From Bordetella genomosp. 9 (GTDB lineage: Bacteria > Pseudomonadota > Gammaproteobacteria > Burkholderiales > Burkholderiaceae_B): a stretch of 64,000 nt of DNA. A model generated the notes under the pieces. The model worked only from the letters and a program-made list of their open reading frames with translations, ran no database searches and was not told the origin of the DNA. Made by a program: the position numbers and the translations under genes. The DNA lies in contig NZ_NEVJ01000001.1 in assembly GCF_002261425.1 (NCBI RefSeq), positions 248,001 to 312,000 on the forward strand. Reading direction: 5' to 3'. Below, one piece after another: positions 51,029 through 59,272 of the stretch. The number at the start of each line of letters is the position of its first letter. Position 1 is the stretch's first letter.

Positions 51029-52171
51029 ATGCACCTCGCCAAGTTCATCGAGGAAGAGAAAGAAGCGATTGTGGAGCAGGCTGTAGAGTTCGCGCGCACG
51101 CTTACGGCGCTGACCTCGGCCAAGGAAGCGCTGCTCCGGAACCACATTCCAGCGATCTTGCAGAGCATCGCGGTTGACATCAGGACGGATCAATCCGAGA
51201 GCGCTAGTATCGCGAAAAGCCGCGGGGAATCGGCTGCAGGATACCTTACCTTAAATAGCGGCGCCGATGAGCACGGCTTGCAGCGCGCGCAGGTTGGCTT
51301 GTCGCTAGAGCAGGTCCTGGCGGAATATCGCGCCCTGCGGTCTAGCGTACTACGGCTCTGGGCCACACATCATTCATTTGCCGAGCACGACATATCTGAA
51401 ATTCAGCGCTTCAATGAGGCAATAGACCAAGCGATTGCGGAGTCTGTCCGGGCGTTCGTCGCCGAAACCGAGAAGCGGCGCGAGTTGTTCCTGGCAGCGC
51501 TTGGGCACGATCTGCGTGGTCCACTGAATGCAGTGTCGCTGACCGCCGGGGCTATCCGACACACAGGACCACCCGAAACGCATCGTTTCGTGGACGTTAT
51601 ATCGCGGAGCGTGGCTAGGATGAGCCGCCTGCTTGGCTCGTTGCTTGATTACAACCTGGCGAAGTTGGATGGCCATATGGTCTTGGCGACGTCAATCGTG
51701 AACTTGGACCGAGAATGCGAAGAGGAGCTGGAGATGCTGCGCGCGGCGAATCCAGGCGCACGCATTGAGTTCGAGGTTGCCGGAGATTGTCGCGGGGTGT
51801 TTGATGAATCGCGCGTCCGTGAGGCCCTAGGTAATCTGGTCTCCAACGCCGTTAGGTATGGTGTGTCCTCCCGTCTCATACAAGTGAAAGTCACGGGGAC
51901 GGACAATACCGTTGAGCTGGCTGTGACAAACGCTGTTGAAAGCGCGATTCCCGATACGGAACTGGCGCTGCTTTTTGAGCCGATGCGCCGTGGGGCGACA
52001 AATAGCAGTCGTGCCGAAGAAAGGGCGAGTTTAGGACTCGGGCTGTTTATCACCAGAGAGATCGCTCGAGCGCATGGTGGCGATGTTCGAGCGGTTTGTC
52101 GCGATGGGCTCGTTAGCTTTGGCATCTGGCTTCCCAAGACCAAAGCGCTTTCGGATCGCTCGTCGACGTAG
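51029..52171 (+). CDS. Soluble sensor histidine kinase with RsbRD-like N-terminus
   Basis: The 380 residues lack membrane helices. The N-terminal ~130 (FIEEEKEAIVEQAVEFARTL; LEQVLAEYRALRSSVLRLW) form a helical RsbRD-like sensor. The dimerisation/phospho-acceptor helix is LAALGHDLRGPLNAVSLTAGAI, with His in the H-box. The ATPase domain has REALGNLVSNAVRYG (N box) and LGLGLFITREIARAHGG (G2 box), while the G1 box is weak. The start has only a poor Shine-Dalgarno. Its natural partner could be one of the two broken receiver genes, leaving an orphan kinase. Confidence 0.9.
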   Translation: MHLAKFIEEEKEAIVEQAVEFARTLTALTSAKEALLRNHIPAILQSIAVDIRTDQSESASIAKSRGESAAGYLTLNSGADEHGLQRAQVGLSLEQVLAEYRALRSSVLRLWATHHSFAEHDISEIQRFNEAIDQAIAESVRAFVAETEKRRELFLAALGHDLRGPLNAVSLTAGAIRHTGPPETHRFVDVISRSVARMSRLLGSLLDYNLAKLDGHMVLATSIVNLDRECEEELEMLRAANPGARIEFEVAGDCRGVFDESRVREALGNLVSNAVRYGVSSRLIQVKVTGTDNTVELAVTNAVESAIPDTELALLFEPMRRGATNSSRAEERASLGLGLFITREIARAHGGDVRAVCRDGLVSFGIWLPKTKALSDRSST

Positions 52172-52208
52172 GCGTCGGCTGAGGTTTAGGGAACGCGCGT
52201 AGGGCTAC

Positions 52209-52424
52209 CTATAGTCTCGCGAATCGAGACCTTATCTCATCGCCGGCTGACCGCCCCCCATGTGGATAGCGATCTCCGATGCTCGCGCAATGGCCGACGA
52301 TGGTTTTCGTATACTCCAGCAGTTCGGATGTGATTTTGCCTCCCGGGGGCAGTACGGCCGTGGCTTGGGCAATGACCTCGAGGTCGTCTGCGCACATCGT
52401 ACGGAGCTCATCGTGGTGCTGCAT
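52209..52424 (-). CDS. Hypothetical small protein
   Basis: This 71-residue frame (MQHHDELRTMCADDLEVIAQ...) has TAAGGA 6 bases before its ATG and ordinary amino-acid content with an amphipathic helix. No family is recognised. It lies directly downstream of the SRAP fragment on the same strand and converges on the kinase gene. Confidence 0.45.
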   Translation of the reverse strand: MQHHDELRTMCADDLEVIAQATAVLPPGGKITSELLEYTKTIVGHCASIGDRYPHGGRSAGDEIRSRFARL

Positions 52425-52433
52425 ACCTATTCC

Positions 52434-52712
52434 TTAGGATTGGCGCCGGCGGTCTTGACGACCAGCGCAGCAACCGACTGGTCGGCGGAGCAATGATCCA
52501 AAATCCCACATTACTGCTACGCCCGCAATTTGCCAATTCCCGGACGGGCCTTCTGGCAGGATCACGACCATGCGCTCGTCCACGTTCGGCCGGTGATCCT
52601 TGAAGAGCGGGTGCTGGTCGACGTTGATGGTCAGCATCGTATAGCCTCGATCCATTCGCCTGCTTGCTGGCGCCGCTCCCGCTTGGTCTCGCTGAGTACT
52701 AAATGTAATCAT
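52434..52712 (-). pseudogene. SRAP (SOS response-associated peptidase, YedK/HMCES) fragment
   Basis: The peptide DRGYTMLTINVDQHPLFKD plus DERMVVILPEG is the central block of SRAP proteins (FTxLTxxAN..., H-K-MPVIL). The N-terminal Cys2 active-site half and the C-terminal part are absent, and the surrounding residues do not fit the family. It is a remnant of a gene that normally protects abasic sites in single-stranded DNA. Confidence 0.65.
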
Positions 52713-52777
52713 AAGACTCTGGGAGCCCTTCTTGCTGCGAAGGGTTTGCCCGTGTTCTGGTCGGGCACGGAGGAGCC

Positions 52778-53005
52778 GTGATTCTGGTCGAGGAAGGGCG
52801 ACAGGGGACGACATTCAAACTGACAATGGACTTTTCCCCGTTCAGCGAAGGATTTTTGTGGGAGGTCACTAGCGCACATGCTGGTAGGCTTGACTTGACC
52901 ATTGCATCAGCTAATCGGGCCTACGCATCACCGGCGAGCTGCTCTTTGGACGGCTTAGAGGCATTCAGACGAGCGGTTGCGGAGTACGACGCCCGGTCAG
53001 TTTGA
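52778..53005 (+). CDS. Hypothetical small protein
   Basis: A 75-residue GTG-started frame (MILVEEGRQGTTFKLTMDFS...) with GGAGGAG almost adjacent to the start. Spacing is short and no family is recognised. Amino-acid composition is normal. It may be real or a chance frame. Confidence 0.3.
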   Translation: MILVEEGRQGTTFKLTMDFSPFSEGFLWEVTSAHAGRLDLTIASANRAYASPASCSLDGLEAFRRAVAEYDARSV

Positions 53006-53219
53006 CTGTCGCTGTCGAACGCCTCGATGGCCCGAGGTGTTCCGGCAGCGAGCCGCTGGCAAGTCGCTCGCTGAACGAAGCGGGCATACGGATTGCTTGT
53101 CACTCTCTAGGTGCGCAACATTCTACAAGCGAGTTGTCAAAATATAAATCGCTTGGCAGTTAGTGGGTGCGTCATCACCCCGCCGGCGCGGAGGGGTGCG
53201 AACCGGAGGTACACCGATC

Positions 53220-53675
53220 ATGCCAGAACAGCTTGTGGACGTACTAAACGACGCAGGTAGGGTGTTACACACCTATCGCATCACCCTCGCGACGCATGGG
53301 GAGACTGCCGACGACGCGGCTTACGTGACGAAAGCGCTAGAGGCCGCTGCAAGCGGTCATTTGGTTCCAGACGCTGAATTGGAAAGCCTGAGCGCCCGTA
53401 TACATATCAGCCGCGGCGGTCAATTGGCACCCGAGGGCGACGAGATCGCGCCCGATTCGGAAACGAAGCAACGGTTGGAGCAGTCTGTTCGAGAAAGAGC
53501 GTATCTTCTCTGGGAACAGGCGGAACGGCCCGAAGGTCGTGCAGACGAATTCTGGTACCGAGCTCTTGATGAACACTTACGGGAGCGGGCGTATACGCTG
53601 TGGGTTCAAGCGGGACGTCCCGAAGGTGGGGCCGACCAGTATTGGCATCAGATCACCAACTTCCAATCACAATGA
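53220..53675 (+). CDS. DUF2934 protein with two repeats
   Basis: ATG 53220 has CGGAGG about 10 bases upstream. The 151 residues begin with a short alpha/beta segment (VDVLNDAGRVLHTYRITLATHGETADDAAYVTKALEAAASG). They end in two tandem DUF2934 motifs: VRERAYLLWEQAERPEGRADEFWYRA and LRERAYTLWVQAGRPEGGADQYWHQ. Function is unknown; such proteins accompany stress-tolerance genes on mobile elements. It is 64 bases upstream of the PRC-barrel gene on the same strand. Confidence 0.82.
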   Translation: MPEQLVDVLNDAGRVLHTYRITLATHGETADDAAYVTKALEAAASGHLVPDAELESLSARIHISRGGQLAPEGDEIAPDSETKQRLEQSVRERAYLLWEQAERPEGRADEFWYRALDEHLRERAYTLWVQAGRPEGGADQYWHQITNFQSQ

Positions 53676-53739
53676 ACTGTGGGGCGCCAAGTTCCATGCC
53701 GGTTGCCGAGCGGCGTTGCCATTCCAGGAGAAAGTCATC

Positions 53740-54156
53740 ATGCAGCGGACCGCCATCTCTTCGATCTTCGCCGCGTCGCGGTATACCCTCGCAATCGTCT
53801 TGGTTGCCGTGGTGCCTTCCGGCACCATTTTGGCGCAAGGTGCACCGCAATCTATTACGGAGAAGCGCGTTGACGTAGTGCAGTTGGCGACGGGCTATCG
53901 CGCGTCCAAGCTCATAGGGTCCGATGTTCTGAGCGGTGAAAAGGACAAGATCGGAACCGTGGACGACATCATCGTCAGTCCCGCCAATCAGGAACCATAT
54001 GCCATACTGTCGGTCGGCGGCTTTTTGGGCGTGGGCAATCGACTGGTCGCCGTACCGTTTAAAGAGCTTCATGTGGACGACAAACGGCTGCGCATGGACG
54101 GAGCGAGCAAGGATACTCTGCGCGCGCTCCCCGAGTTCCGCTACGTCAAGGACTGA
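53740..54156 (+). CDS. PRC-barrel domain protein, secreted
   Basis: AGGAG lies 10 bases before ATG 53740; the longer open frame overlaps the DUF2934 gene and is rejected. The 138 residues start with a signal peptide (LAIVLVAVVPSGTILAQG). A PRC-barrel follows: ASKLIGSDVLSGEKDKIGTVDDIIV, with PYAILSVGGFLGVGNRLVAVPFKEL. A periplasmic role is expected, of unknown kind; relatives are linked to desiccation and osmotic stress. It precedes the antiporter gene. Confidence 0.88.
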   Translation: MQRTAISSIFAASRYTLAIVLVAVVPSGTILAQGAPQSITEKRVDVVQLATGYRASKLIGSDVLSGEKDKIGTVDDIIVSPANQEPYAILSVGGFLGVGNRLVAVPFKELHVDDKRLRMDGASKDTLRALPEFRYVKD

Positions 54157-54377
54157 CGACCGGCGTGGGCGCTGCACGAAGAGAACAAAAACGAGGGTGA
54201 CTTCCCAGCGGCCCTAATATGGGCTGGCTCGGCAAAACCGTTTTAGTGTGCGGGGCGCCAAGCGTTTTTGCGTGGATGAGCGTGAACCAGATCACGCATT
54301 TGAGCCACCTTTGGCGCCGCACGAGAGCGCGACGCGGGTGCGCAGGACCCCCACCAACGCCCCGCTAGTTCTATTCC

Positions 54378-55658
54378 ATGGCAGACCCCTATTGGTTCGT
54401 TTTGCTGGGCGCGTTGCTTATCACCATGGTTTTGGTGGGCACGATACTCGCCCGGTTTTTGCTGAGCAGCGCGATGGTCTACCTCTGCCTGGGTTATGCG
54501 CTCGGCCCGGGCTGGTTCGGATTAATCGCGCCGGACCTGTTTCGGCATGCCGATGTTCTGGAGCGGGTGGCCGAAGCAGCCCTTCTCATCTCGCTATTCA
54601 CCGTCGGCTTGCGGATGGGGGTCCCGATCTTTGATAGGCGATGGGTACTCCCGCTTCGCTTGGCATTTGTCTCCATGGCGTTCACGGTAGGGCTGATTGC
54701 CCTGGTCGGGGTATGGGGCCTCGGAATGTCGCTAGGGGAAGCCGTACTTCTTGGCGGCATCTTGGCACCCACCGATCCAGTATTGGCCTCTGGTGTGAAG
54801 ACGGATCGAGGCCCGGAGCCGGATCACCTGCGCTTTAGCCTTGCCGGCGAAGGCGGTTTGAACGATGGCACGGCATTCCCATTCGTTATGCTTGGGTTAG
54901 GCTTATTGGGGCAGCACGAACTGGGTGGCGGCGCGTGGCGCTGGGCATTGATAGACCTGCTCTGGGGTACTGTAGGAGGCTTGGCCATAGGAGCTATTTT
55001 GGGGGCCATGATAGGCCGCCTGGTCGTCTACCTGCGTACGCGGCACCGCCAAGCCGTCGGGCTGGATGAATTCCTCTCACTTGGTCTGGTGGCCCTGGCC
55101 TATGGCGCCGCGCAAATCTGCGTTGCATCGGGGTTTTTGGCTGTGTTCGCCGCAGGACTGGCTCTGCAGCGTGTGGAGGAGCGGCCTAGCGCCGGAAGCG
55201 TTCCGCTCGGGATATCGAGGAGTACGGGCGAACACGCCGATAAGGTATTGGCGGCCCATTCACACTACGCCAGTGCCGCCATGACGCGCGCGGTACATGC
55301 CTTCAACGCGCAATTGGAAAGACTTGCCGAACTCACCCTCGTGCTTCTCGTTGGTGCCATGCTGGCCTATGTAAGTCCAGAGGCCATGCCATGGTGGTTC
55401 ACCCCGCTCTTCTTTGTACTCCTAAGGCCGGTCGCTGTCATTGCCGGCACCGCAGGCAGCTCTCACGATGGCTATCAACTTGCAATGATGTCTTGGTTTG
55501 GCATACGGGGCATCGGCTCAGTCTTCTACCTGCTTTTTGCGATTCGCCATGGCATCAGTACTGCGTTGGCACAGCAGTTAGCCACCATCACGCTTGTCAC
55601 GGTCGCCGCGTCCATCATGCTGCATGGGGCGTCAGTGAGGCCGCTGATGAGGCGGTAA
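54378..55658 (+). CDS. Cation:proton antiporter, CPA1/NhaP-like
   Basis: The 426 residues hold about 12 hydrophobic segments. The ion-site motifs are visible: GGILAPTDPVLASGV (TDP motif) and GEGGLNDGTAFPFV (the ND pair). Later come GIRGIGSVFYLLFAI and an inter-helix loop rich in charged residues. It exchanges Na+ or K+ for H+ at the inner membrane. It has no C-terminal RCK domain. With the PRC-barrel and glucan synthase genes it fits an osmotic/pH-stress cargo. Confidence 0.9.
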   Translation: MADPYWFVLLGALLITMVLVGTILARFLLSSAMVYLCLGYALGPGWFGLIAPDLFRHADVLERVAEAALLISLFTVGLRMGVPIFDRRWVLPLRLAFVSMAFTVGLIALVGVWGLGMSLGEAVLLGGILAPTDPVLASGVKTDRGPEPDHLRFSLAGEGGLNDGTAFPFVMLGLGLLGQHELGGGAWRWALIDLLWGTVGGLAIGAILGAMIGRLVVYLRTRHRQAVGLDEFLSLGLVALAYGAAQICVASGFLAVFAAGLALQRVEERPSAGSVPLGISRSTGEHADKVLAAHSHYASAAMTRAVHAFNAQLERLAELTLVLLVGAMLAYVSPEAMPWWFTPLFFVLLRPVAVIAGTAGSSHDGYQLAMMSWFGIRGIGSVFYLLFAIRHGISTALAQQLATITLVTVAASIMLHGASVRPLMRR

Positions 55659-55907
55659 TTTGCCCGCGTTTAGTCAGTCTGCTGGCAGGCGGCGCATCGA
55701 CTACTTCGCCAAGCACGGTGTCTCTTTAATGATCCGCCGCGACTTCTGCGGTCGTGCACAGGATGAGGGAGAGCCGCCACGTCACTCAAGTGCAGTGTGT
55801 ATGCGACGGCGAAGAGTATCTGTTTCAGTTGATCCTTAGGTATTCAACGAAAGCGGGCGTAGTGTGGATAGTGGCGTCCTGCCGAACTGATCCAAGAGGT
55901 GCGTATT

Positions 55908-56267
55908 ATGGTCTTCCCCACACGCTTCCCGCCACCATCAACTCCCCGAGGCCCCCCGGGCCAGCAACCTCCTGCCACGCCGAAAGGGCCGCGGAACATC
56001 AAGGGGCCGGAAGAAGATGAAACCGATGCCCTCGAGCGACTAGAGGAGCAATTTTCGAAAATGCGCGGGAAGAGGGCTGGTCTGTCCACTTTCCGTCGCG
56101 TACGAGTTAGGGCTGATATCGAGGAAGAAATAGCCCGATCTGGCTCCTCTCTCGGTTTGGATGTGCATCGTGATCCGGTGCCCGGGGAAGAGCCCCAGCC
56201 GCCCAGTCCTGACAATCGGAGGCCACACGCCTCGCCGGGCTTGTCCCGTGGGCCTTTCCTACGCTAA
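55908..56267 (+). CDS. Hypothetical proline-rich protein
   Basis: From ATG 55908 (AGAGGTG upstream) the frame gives 119 residues. There is a proline-rich N-terminus, a charged helical centre (DETDALERLEEQFSKMRGKRAG; ADIEEEIARSG) and another proline-rich tail. No family is recognised. The central helix is the best argument for a real protein. Confidence 0.4.
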   Translation: MVFPTRFPPPSTPRGPPGQQPPATPKGPRNIKGPEEDETDALERLEEQFSKMRGKRAGLSTFRRVRVRADIEEEIARSGSSLGLDVHRDPVPGEEPQPPSPDNRRPHASPGLSRGPFLR

Positions 56268-56789
56268 CGATGTCGGGCAAAGTCGTATAGCAGTTGCTCG
56301 GCGCCGCCGTCAGTCAGCTTACGTCAACGTATCGGAACAGCGCCGTGCGCTGAGTGACATTTAGGCGTTCTCTGGCTGATAGCGCTGTGGCAGTCGACAA
56401 CGACGGCGGAAAACCAGATGGATCCGTCGGCGGACTGGCACTCAAATGGGCCGCAGGATCATTGCGAGTGGTCGGCGTGTTGCACCTTGCTGCGCCTCCA
56501 TCGGGTATCCTCGATATGGGCGGATCTAGTGTGATTATTGAATCCCTTGCCATCTCTGCCTCTCATCTTCAGCCTCCAATCCCATTTAATTGAACGGATT
56601 ACGGAAAAGTCTTCAATTGACTTAACAGCATACGGGCGATCCAACGCTCGACATCAGGCTAGTTTCGTCGAGGTCGCCCGCGCCATCGACGCGAAGCATA
56701 GCGCAGAGGACGTAGCCAGCGAAGCGCTTCTGCTGGCAATCGAGATGCCGCGAAGCCGGTGTTGCGCCAGGTTCGACGACGCAGAGCTC
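56268..56789. other. 522-base spacer without a confident gene
   Basis: This marks the change from cargo to element backbone. It contains an AT-rich zone with a perfect inverted repeat AATTGAA (56588-56594)/TTCAATT (56612-56618), a possible operator. Frames across 56600-56790 probably belong to the degraded 5' part of radC. Confidence 0.45.
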
Positions 56790-57165
56790 CCGGACCGCCT
56801 TCCACGCCATTCTGTGCGATTTCCTGCGTTTTGGCTTCATCCCGGCCGTAGCACGAAGTCGTTGGCGTCCTGTACATCACTTCCGAGAACGAACTCATCG
56901 CGTACGACGAGCTCTTCGCGTCACGCTTGCCCAGGCGCCGCTCCATCCACGCGAAATTGTTAAAGCGGCACTGGCGCACAACGCTGCGGCAATCATCATG
57001 GCGCACAATCATCCGAGCGGAAACCCGGAGCCCAGCGGCGCTGATGTCACGGCGACCGGCGAGGTGAAGACTGCGCTGCAGCTGGTGGGCGTGACGCTCC
57101 TGGATCACCTCATTGTCGCAGGCAACGCAATCACGTCGCTGGCTGAGCGGCATCTCATGCCCTGA
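56790..57165 (+). pseudogene. RadC-family (JAMM) protein, frameshifted
   Basis: Two frames together give the RadC C-terminal domain. One frame reads HEVVGVLYITSENELIAYDELF. The next, after a one-base shift near 56924, reads VTLAQAPLHPREIVKAALAH, then AAAIIMAHNHPSGNPEPSGAD and ends LAERHLMP. The JAMM metal motif (HNH...S..D) is intact, but the upstream half is broken and contains a stop. ICE-borne RadC proteins are common and their role is unclear. It is upstream of the equally damaged ardB. Confidence 0.78.
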
Positions 57166-57232
57166 TTGACTCGATGCCCCCGGCCTGGCGACAGGTCGGG
57201 TGCATCCTTGCCCTGCGCGCGCCAGGCGCAAG

Positions 57233-57284
57233 GGGCTTTCGCGGCATAAATCGCTCGCGTCGCTCGCTTTTTATTCCACGTCCC
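57233..57284 (+). promoter_or_regulatory. Repeated upstream element, copy 1
   Basis: GGGCTTTCGCGGCATA (57233-57248) and TATTCCACGTCCC (57272-57284) are both repeated at 59132-59185 with almost the same spacing. The end lies 80 bases before the ardB start. It may be a shared promoter or leader of the element's genes. Confidence 0.6.
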
Positions 57285-57364
57285 CTTGCGCCCAGCGCTT
57301 GTTCCGCAGGGCGCCAGCGCTCCCGTCCTGCCAACCGGCCAGGATGACTATCAAGGAGCACGAC

Positions 57365-57780
57365 ATGATGCAAGCTCAAGCTATCTCCACCACTGTTCGC
57401 CTCGTTCTGGACAGCGAACGCCTGACTTCCTGCCCAAGCACTTCGGGCAGCGTCTGATGCTGACCGGCGAGCTCGCCGTCTACGGATGGCTCGATCGTCT
57501 GTCCGAGGACTACCACGGCGGCTATTGGCACTACTACGAGATCCCCGGCAGTTTCTATATGGCGCCGACCGGCCATGACACGCTGCGCATTGTGTGGCCG
57601 CTGAATTGGTGCAATCGCACGATGTCGGCCGACGCGGCGGGTATCGTGGCCACCCTCTTCGCCCTGAGCGAGCTTTGCCAGCGTCCGCAAGGCGCCGACC
57701 TGGTCGACAAATACTGCGCCTTGCGCGAATTCGCCAGCGTTCACGCCGAGGCCTCGGCGATCTTGGCTGCCATCGACTGA
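57365..57780 (+). pseudogene. ArdB/KlcA antirestriction protein, single-base frameshift
   Basis: AGGAG precedes ATGATG at 57365-57370. The first frame gives MQAQAISTTVRLVLDSERLT and then stops. The following frame gives FLPKHFGQRLMLTGELAVYGWLDRLSEDYHGGYWHYYEIPG and the complete C-terminus. The shift falls in CGCCTGACTTCC near 57420-57425, where family members read ...RLDFLP; one base appears lost. ArdB/KlcA proteins inhibit type I restriction of incoming DNA. A translation restart at ATG 57458 could still give ~107 residues, so residual activity cannot be excluded. Confidence 0.85.
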
Positions 57781-57788
57781 CGGCGGCG

Positions 57789-57806
57789 GGCCTGCTTCGG
57801 CGGGCC
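57789..57806 (+). terminator. Hairpin with TTCG loop after ardB
   Basis: GGCCTGC-TTCG-GCGGGCC forms a 7-bp stem with one G-T pair and a stable UUCG-type loop. ATTGTTCTT follows. It starts 9 bases after the ardB stop. Confidence 0.55.
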
Positions 57807-58088
57807 ATTGTTCTTCGTGGCGGCGCTGGCGACCTTTGCTGCGATGCTCCTGCTAAGTGGCGCCGCAGGGCCAGGGCCTGCATGCGAACACCACCTTGCC
57901 AAGCCACACGTTTTGGGCGGTCTGCATTCCCGGTCAGTTTGCCACGTCGTTCTCGCGTTCAAGTGCGGCGCCGCGCAGGCTCCGCCCGCGCGGCTTGCGG
58001 CCCTGGGGCCGTCTTCGACACTTGAGCACTGCGCTGCGCCGTGTCCTCCAGTTCCGGGCATTCCCGCCCTGGCAACCGGAGAACATAC
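57807..58088. other. Spacer before the N-6 methylase gene
   Basis: GC-rich, with chance frames on both strands. No product can be supported; GGAGA directly before ATG 58089 is the only signal seen. Confidence 0.4.
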
Positions 58089-58970
58089 ATGGCCAAGACT
58101 AGCAAGGCACAACAGCGCAGATTCTTCAACTCCGCCGATGAACATCAGAAAGCGATCGTCGAGATTCTGCGGGAGCTGTCCCGAACCCATGGGCTGGACC
58201 GGACCTGGTCCGACTGGACCGAGATGAGTGCCTTGGCGCTGGCCAATGCGGTCGATCGTGCGCAGTTCGAAAGGCGCGAAAAGCGTTACCTGGAAATCGT
58301 AGGTCATTACCACAAGGAAGACCTGCAGCAACTGGCCAAGGCCTTCGCGCACCTGGTGCAGTGCTGGGAGCAACGGGTCGCCGCAGGCGAGTTTGGCGAT
58401 GTGCTGGGAAGCACGTTCATGATGCTCGACATGGGTAACAGCGGTACCGGTCAGTTTTTCACGCCCTACGAGGTGTCGCGCCTCATGGGCGCAATCATCA
58501 TGGGTGACGAACACGACCTGGCCAGTGAAGTCGGCCGGCGCGGATTCCTGCGACTTATGGAGCCGGCTTGCGGCGCCGGCGGCATGATTATCTCCGCCGC
58601 CCACGCGCTTCACGACGCCAGGATCAACTACCAGCGAGCCATGCACGTGATCGCGATCGACATCGATCTCCGCTGCGTGCACATGGCGTATCTGCAGCTC
58701 GCCCTGCTGCACATTCCGGCGATCGTCGTCCATGGCAACGCTCTCGGCGTCGAGGAATGGGAGCAGTGGTACACGCCGGCGCACATCCTGGGCGGGTGGA
58801 CTGGGCGCTTGCGCCGGCGGGAGACCGAGGATGCGGCGCTTGCGTTGCTTGTCACCCCAGCCGGGGAGGCCGCGGTGCTGCCGGCCAGCCCTGGCGAGGT
58901 GGCCGCATCGCCCGCGATGTCGCGGGCGGCCGGACGGGCGGCGGCGGCCGGCCAGATGACGCTTTTCTAG
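58089..58970 (+). CDS. N-6 DNA methylase-like protein, catalytic NPPY not seen
   Basis: CCGGAGA precedes the ATG. The 293 residues match HsdM-like N-6 methylases: GTGQFFTPYEVSRLMGAIIM and motif I LMEPACGAGGMIISAA, with the acidic IAIDIDLRCVHMAYLQ. Where NPPY/F (motif IV) is expected, after IVVHGNALG, the sequence is EEWEQWYTPAHILGGW, with no NPPY. The C-terminus is Ala/Gly-rich. It may be a non-catalytic SAM-binding or host-DNA-protection protein of the element. It lies among integrative-element genes. Confidence 0.82.
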   Translation: MAKTSKAQQRRFFNSADEHQKAIVEILRELSRTHGLDRTWSDWTEMSALALANAVDRAQFERREKRYLEIVGHYHKEDLQQLAKAFAHLVQCWEQRVAAGEFGDVLGSTFMMLDMGNSGTGQFFTPYEVSRLMGAIIMGDEHDLASEVGRRGFLRLMEPACGAGGMIISAAHALHDARINYQRAMHVIAIDIDLRCVHMAYLQLALLHIPAIVVHGNALGVEEWEQWYTPAHILGGWTGRLRRRETEDAALALLVTPAGEAAVLPASPGEVAASPAMSRAAGRAAAAGQMTLF

Positions 58971-59272
58971 CGCTCCTTCGGTCCCGACTGGGATCGAGCG
59001 CGGCCAAGCCGCGCAGGATCTTCCTGCAGTGCGGGCCGTCAAGCACTGCACGGCGCACACTGTCGCAGGCCTTGCGGCCCCGGACACGCCCGTCGCGGCG
59101 CGCGGCCTTGTAGCCGCGTCGGGCGTTTCAAGGGCTTTCGCGGCATATCCTTGTCCGCTGCGCGCACTGCGGTATTCCACGTCCCTTGACCGGCACCTCC
59201 CGGCCTGCGCCCGCATGCCCCGTGCAGTGCAATGCAGATCGGCTGCCATTGCTGCACGCAAAGGGGCCTTCT
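58971..59272. other. 302-base hairpin-rich spacer
   Basis: GCGCGGC-CAA-GCCGCGC (58998-59014) begins 27 bases after the methylase stop, and CGCGGC-CTTGTA-GCCGCG lies at 59101-59118. Both stems are perfect. Copy 2 of the upstream element follows. No coding frame is supported. Confidence 0.5.
59132..59185 (+). promoter_or_regulatory. Repeated upstream element, copy 2
   Basis: GGGCTTTCGCGGCATA (59132-59147) and TATTCCACGTCCC (59173-59185) repeat copy 1 with a 25- instead of 23-base gap. It ends 87 bases before the methyltransferase start, close to the 80 bases seen at ardB. Confidence 0.6.

Noticed and set aside
55754..56020. 88-codon frame after the antiporter gene
   Set aside because: No start signal or family; it overlaps the better-supported frame at 55908-56267.
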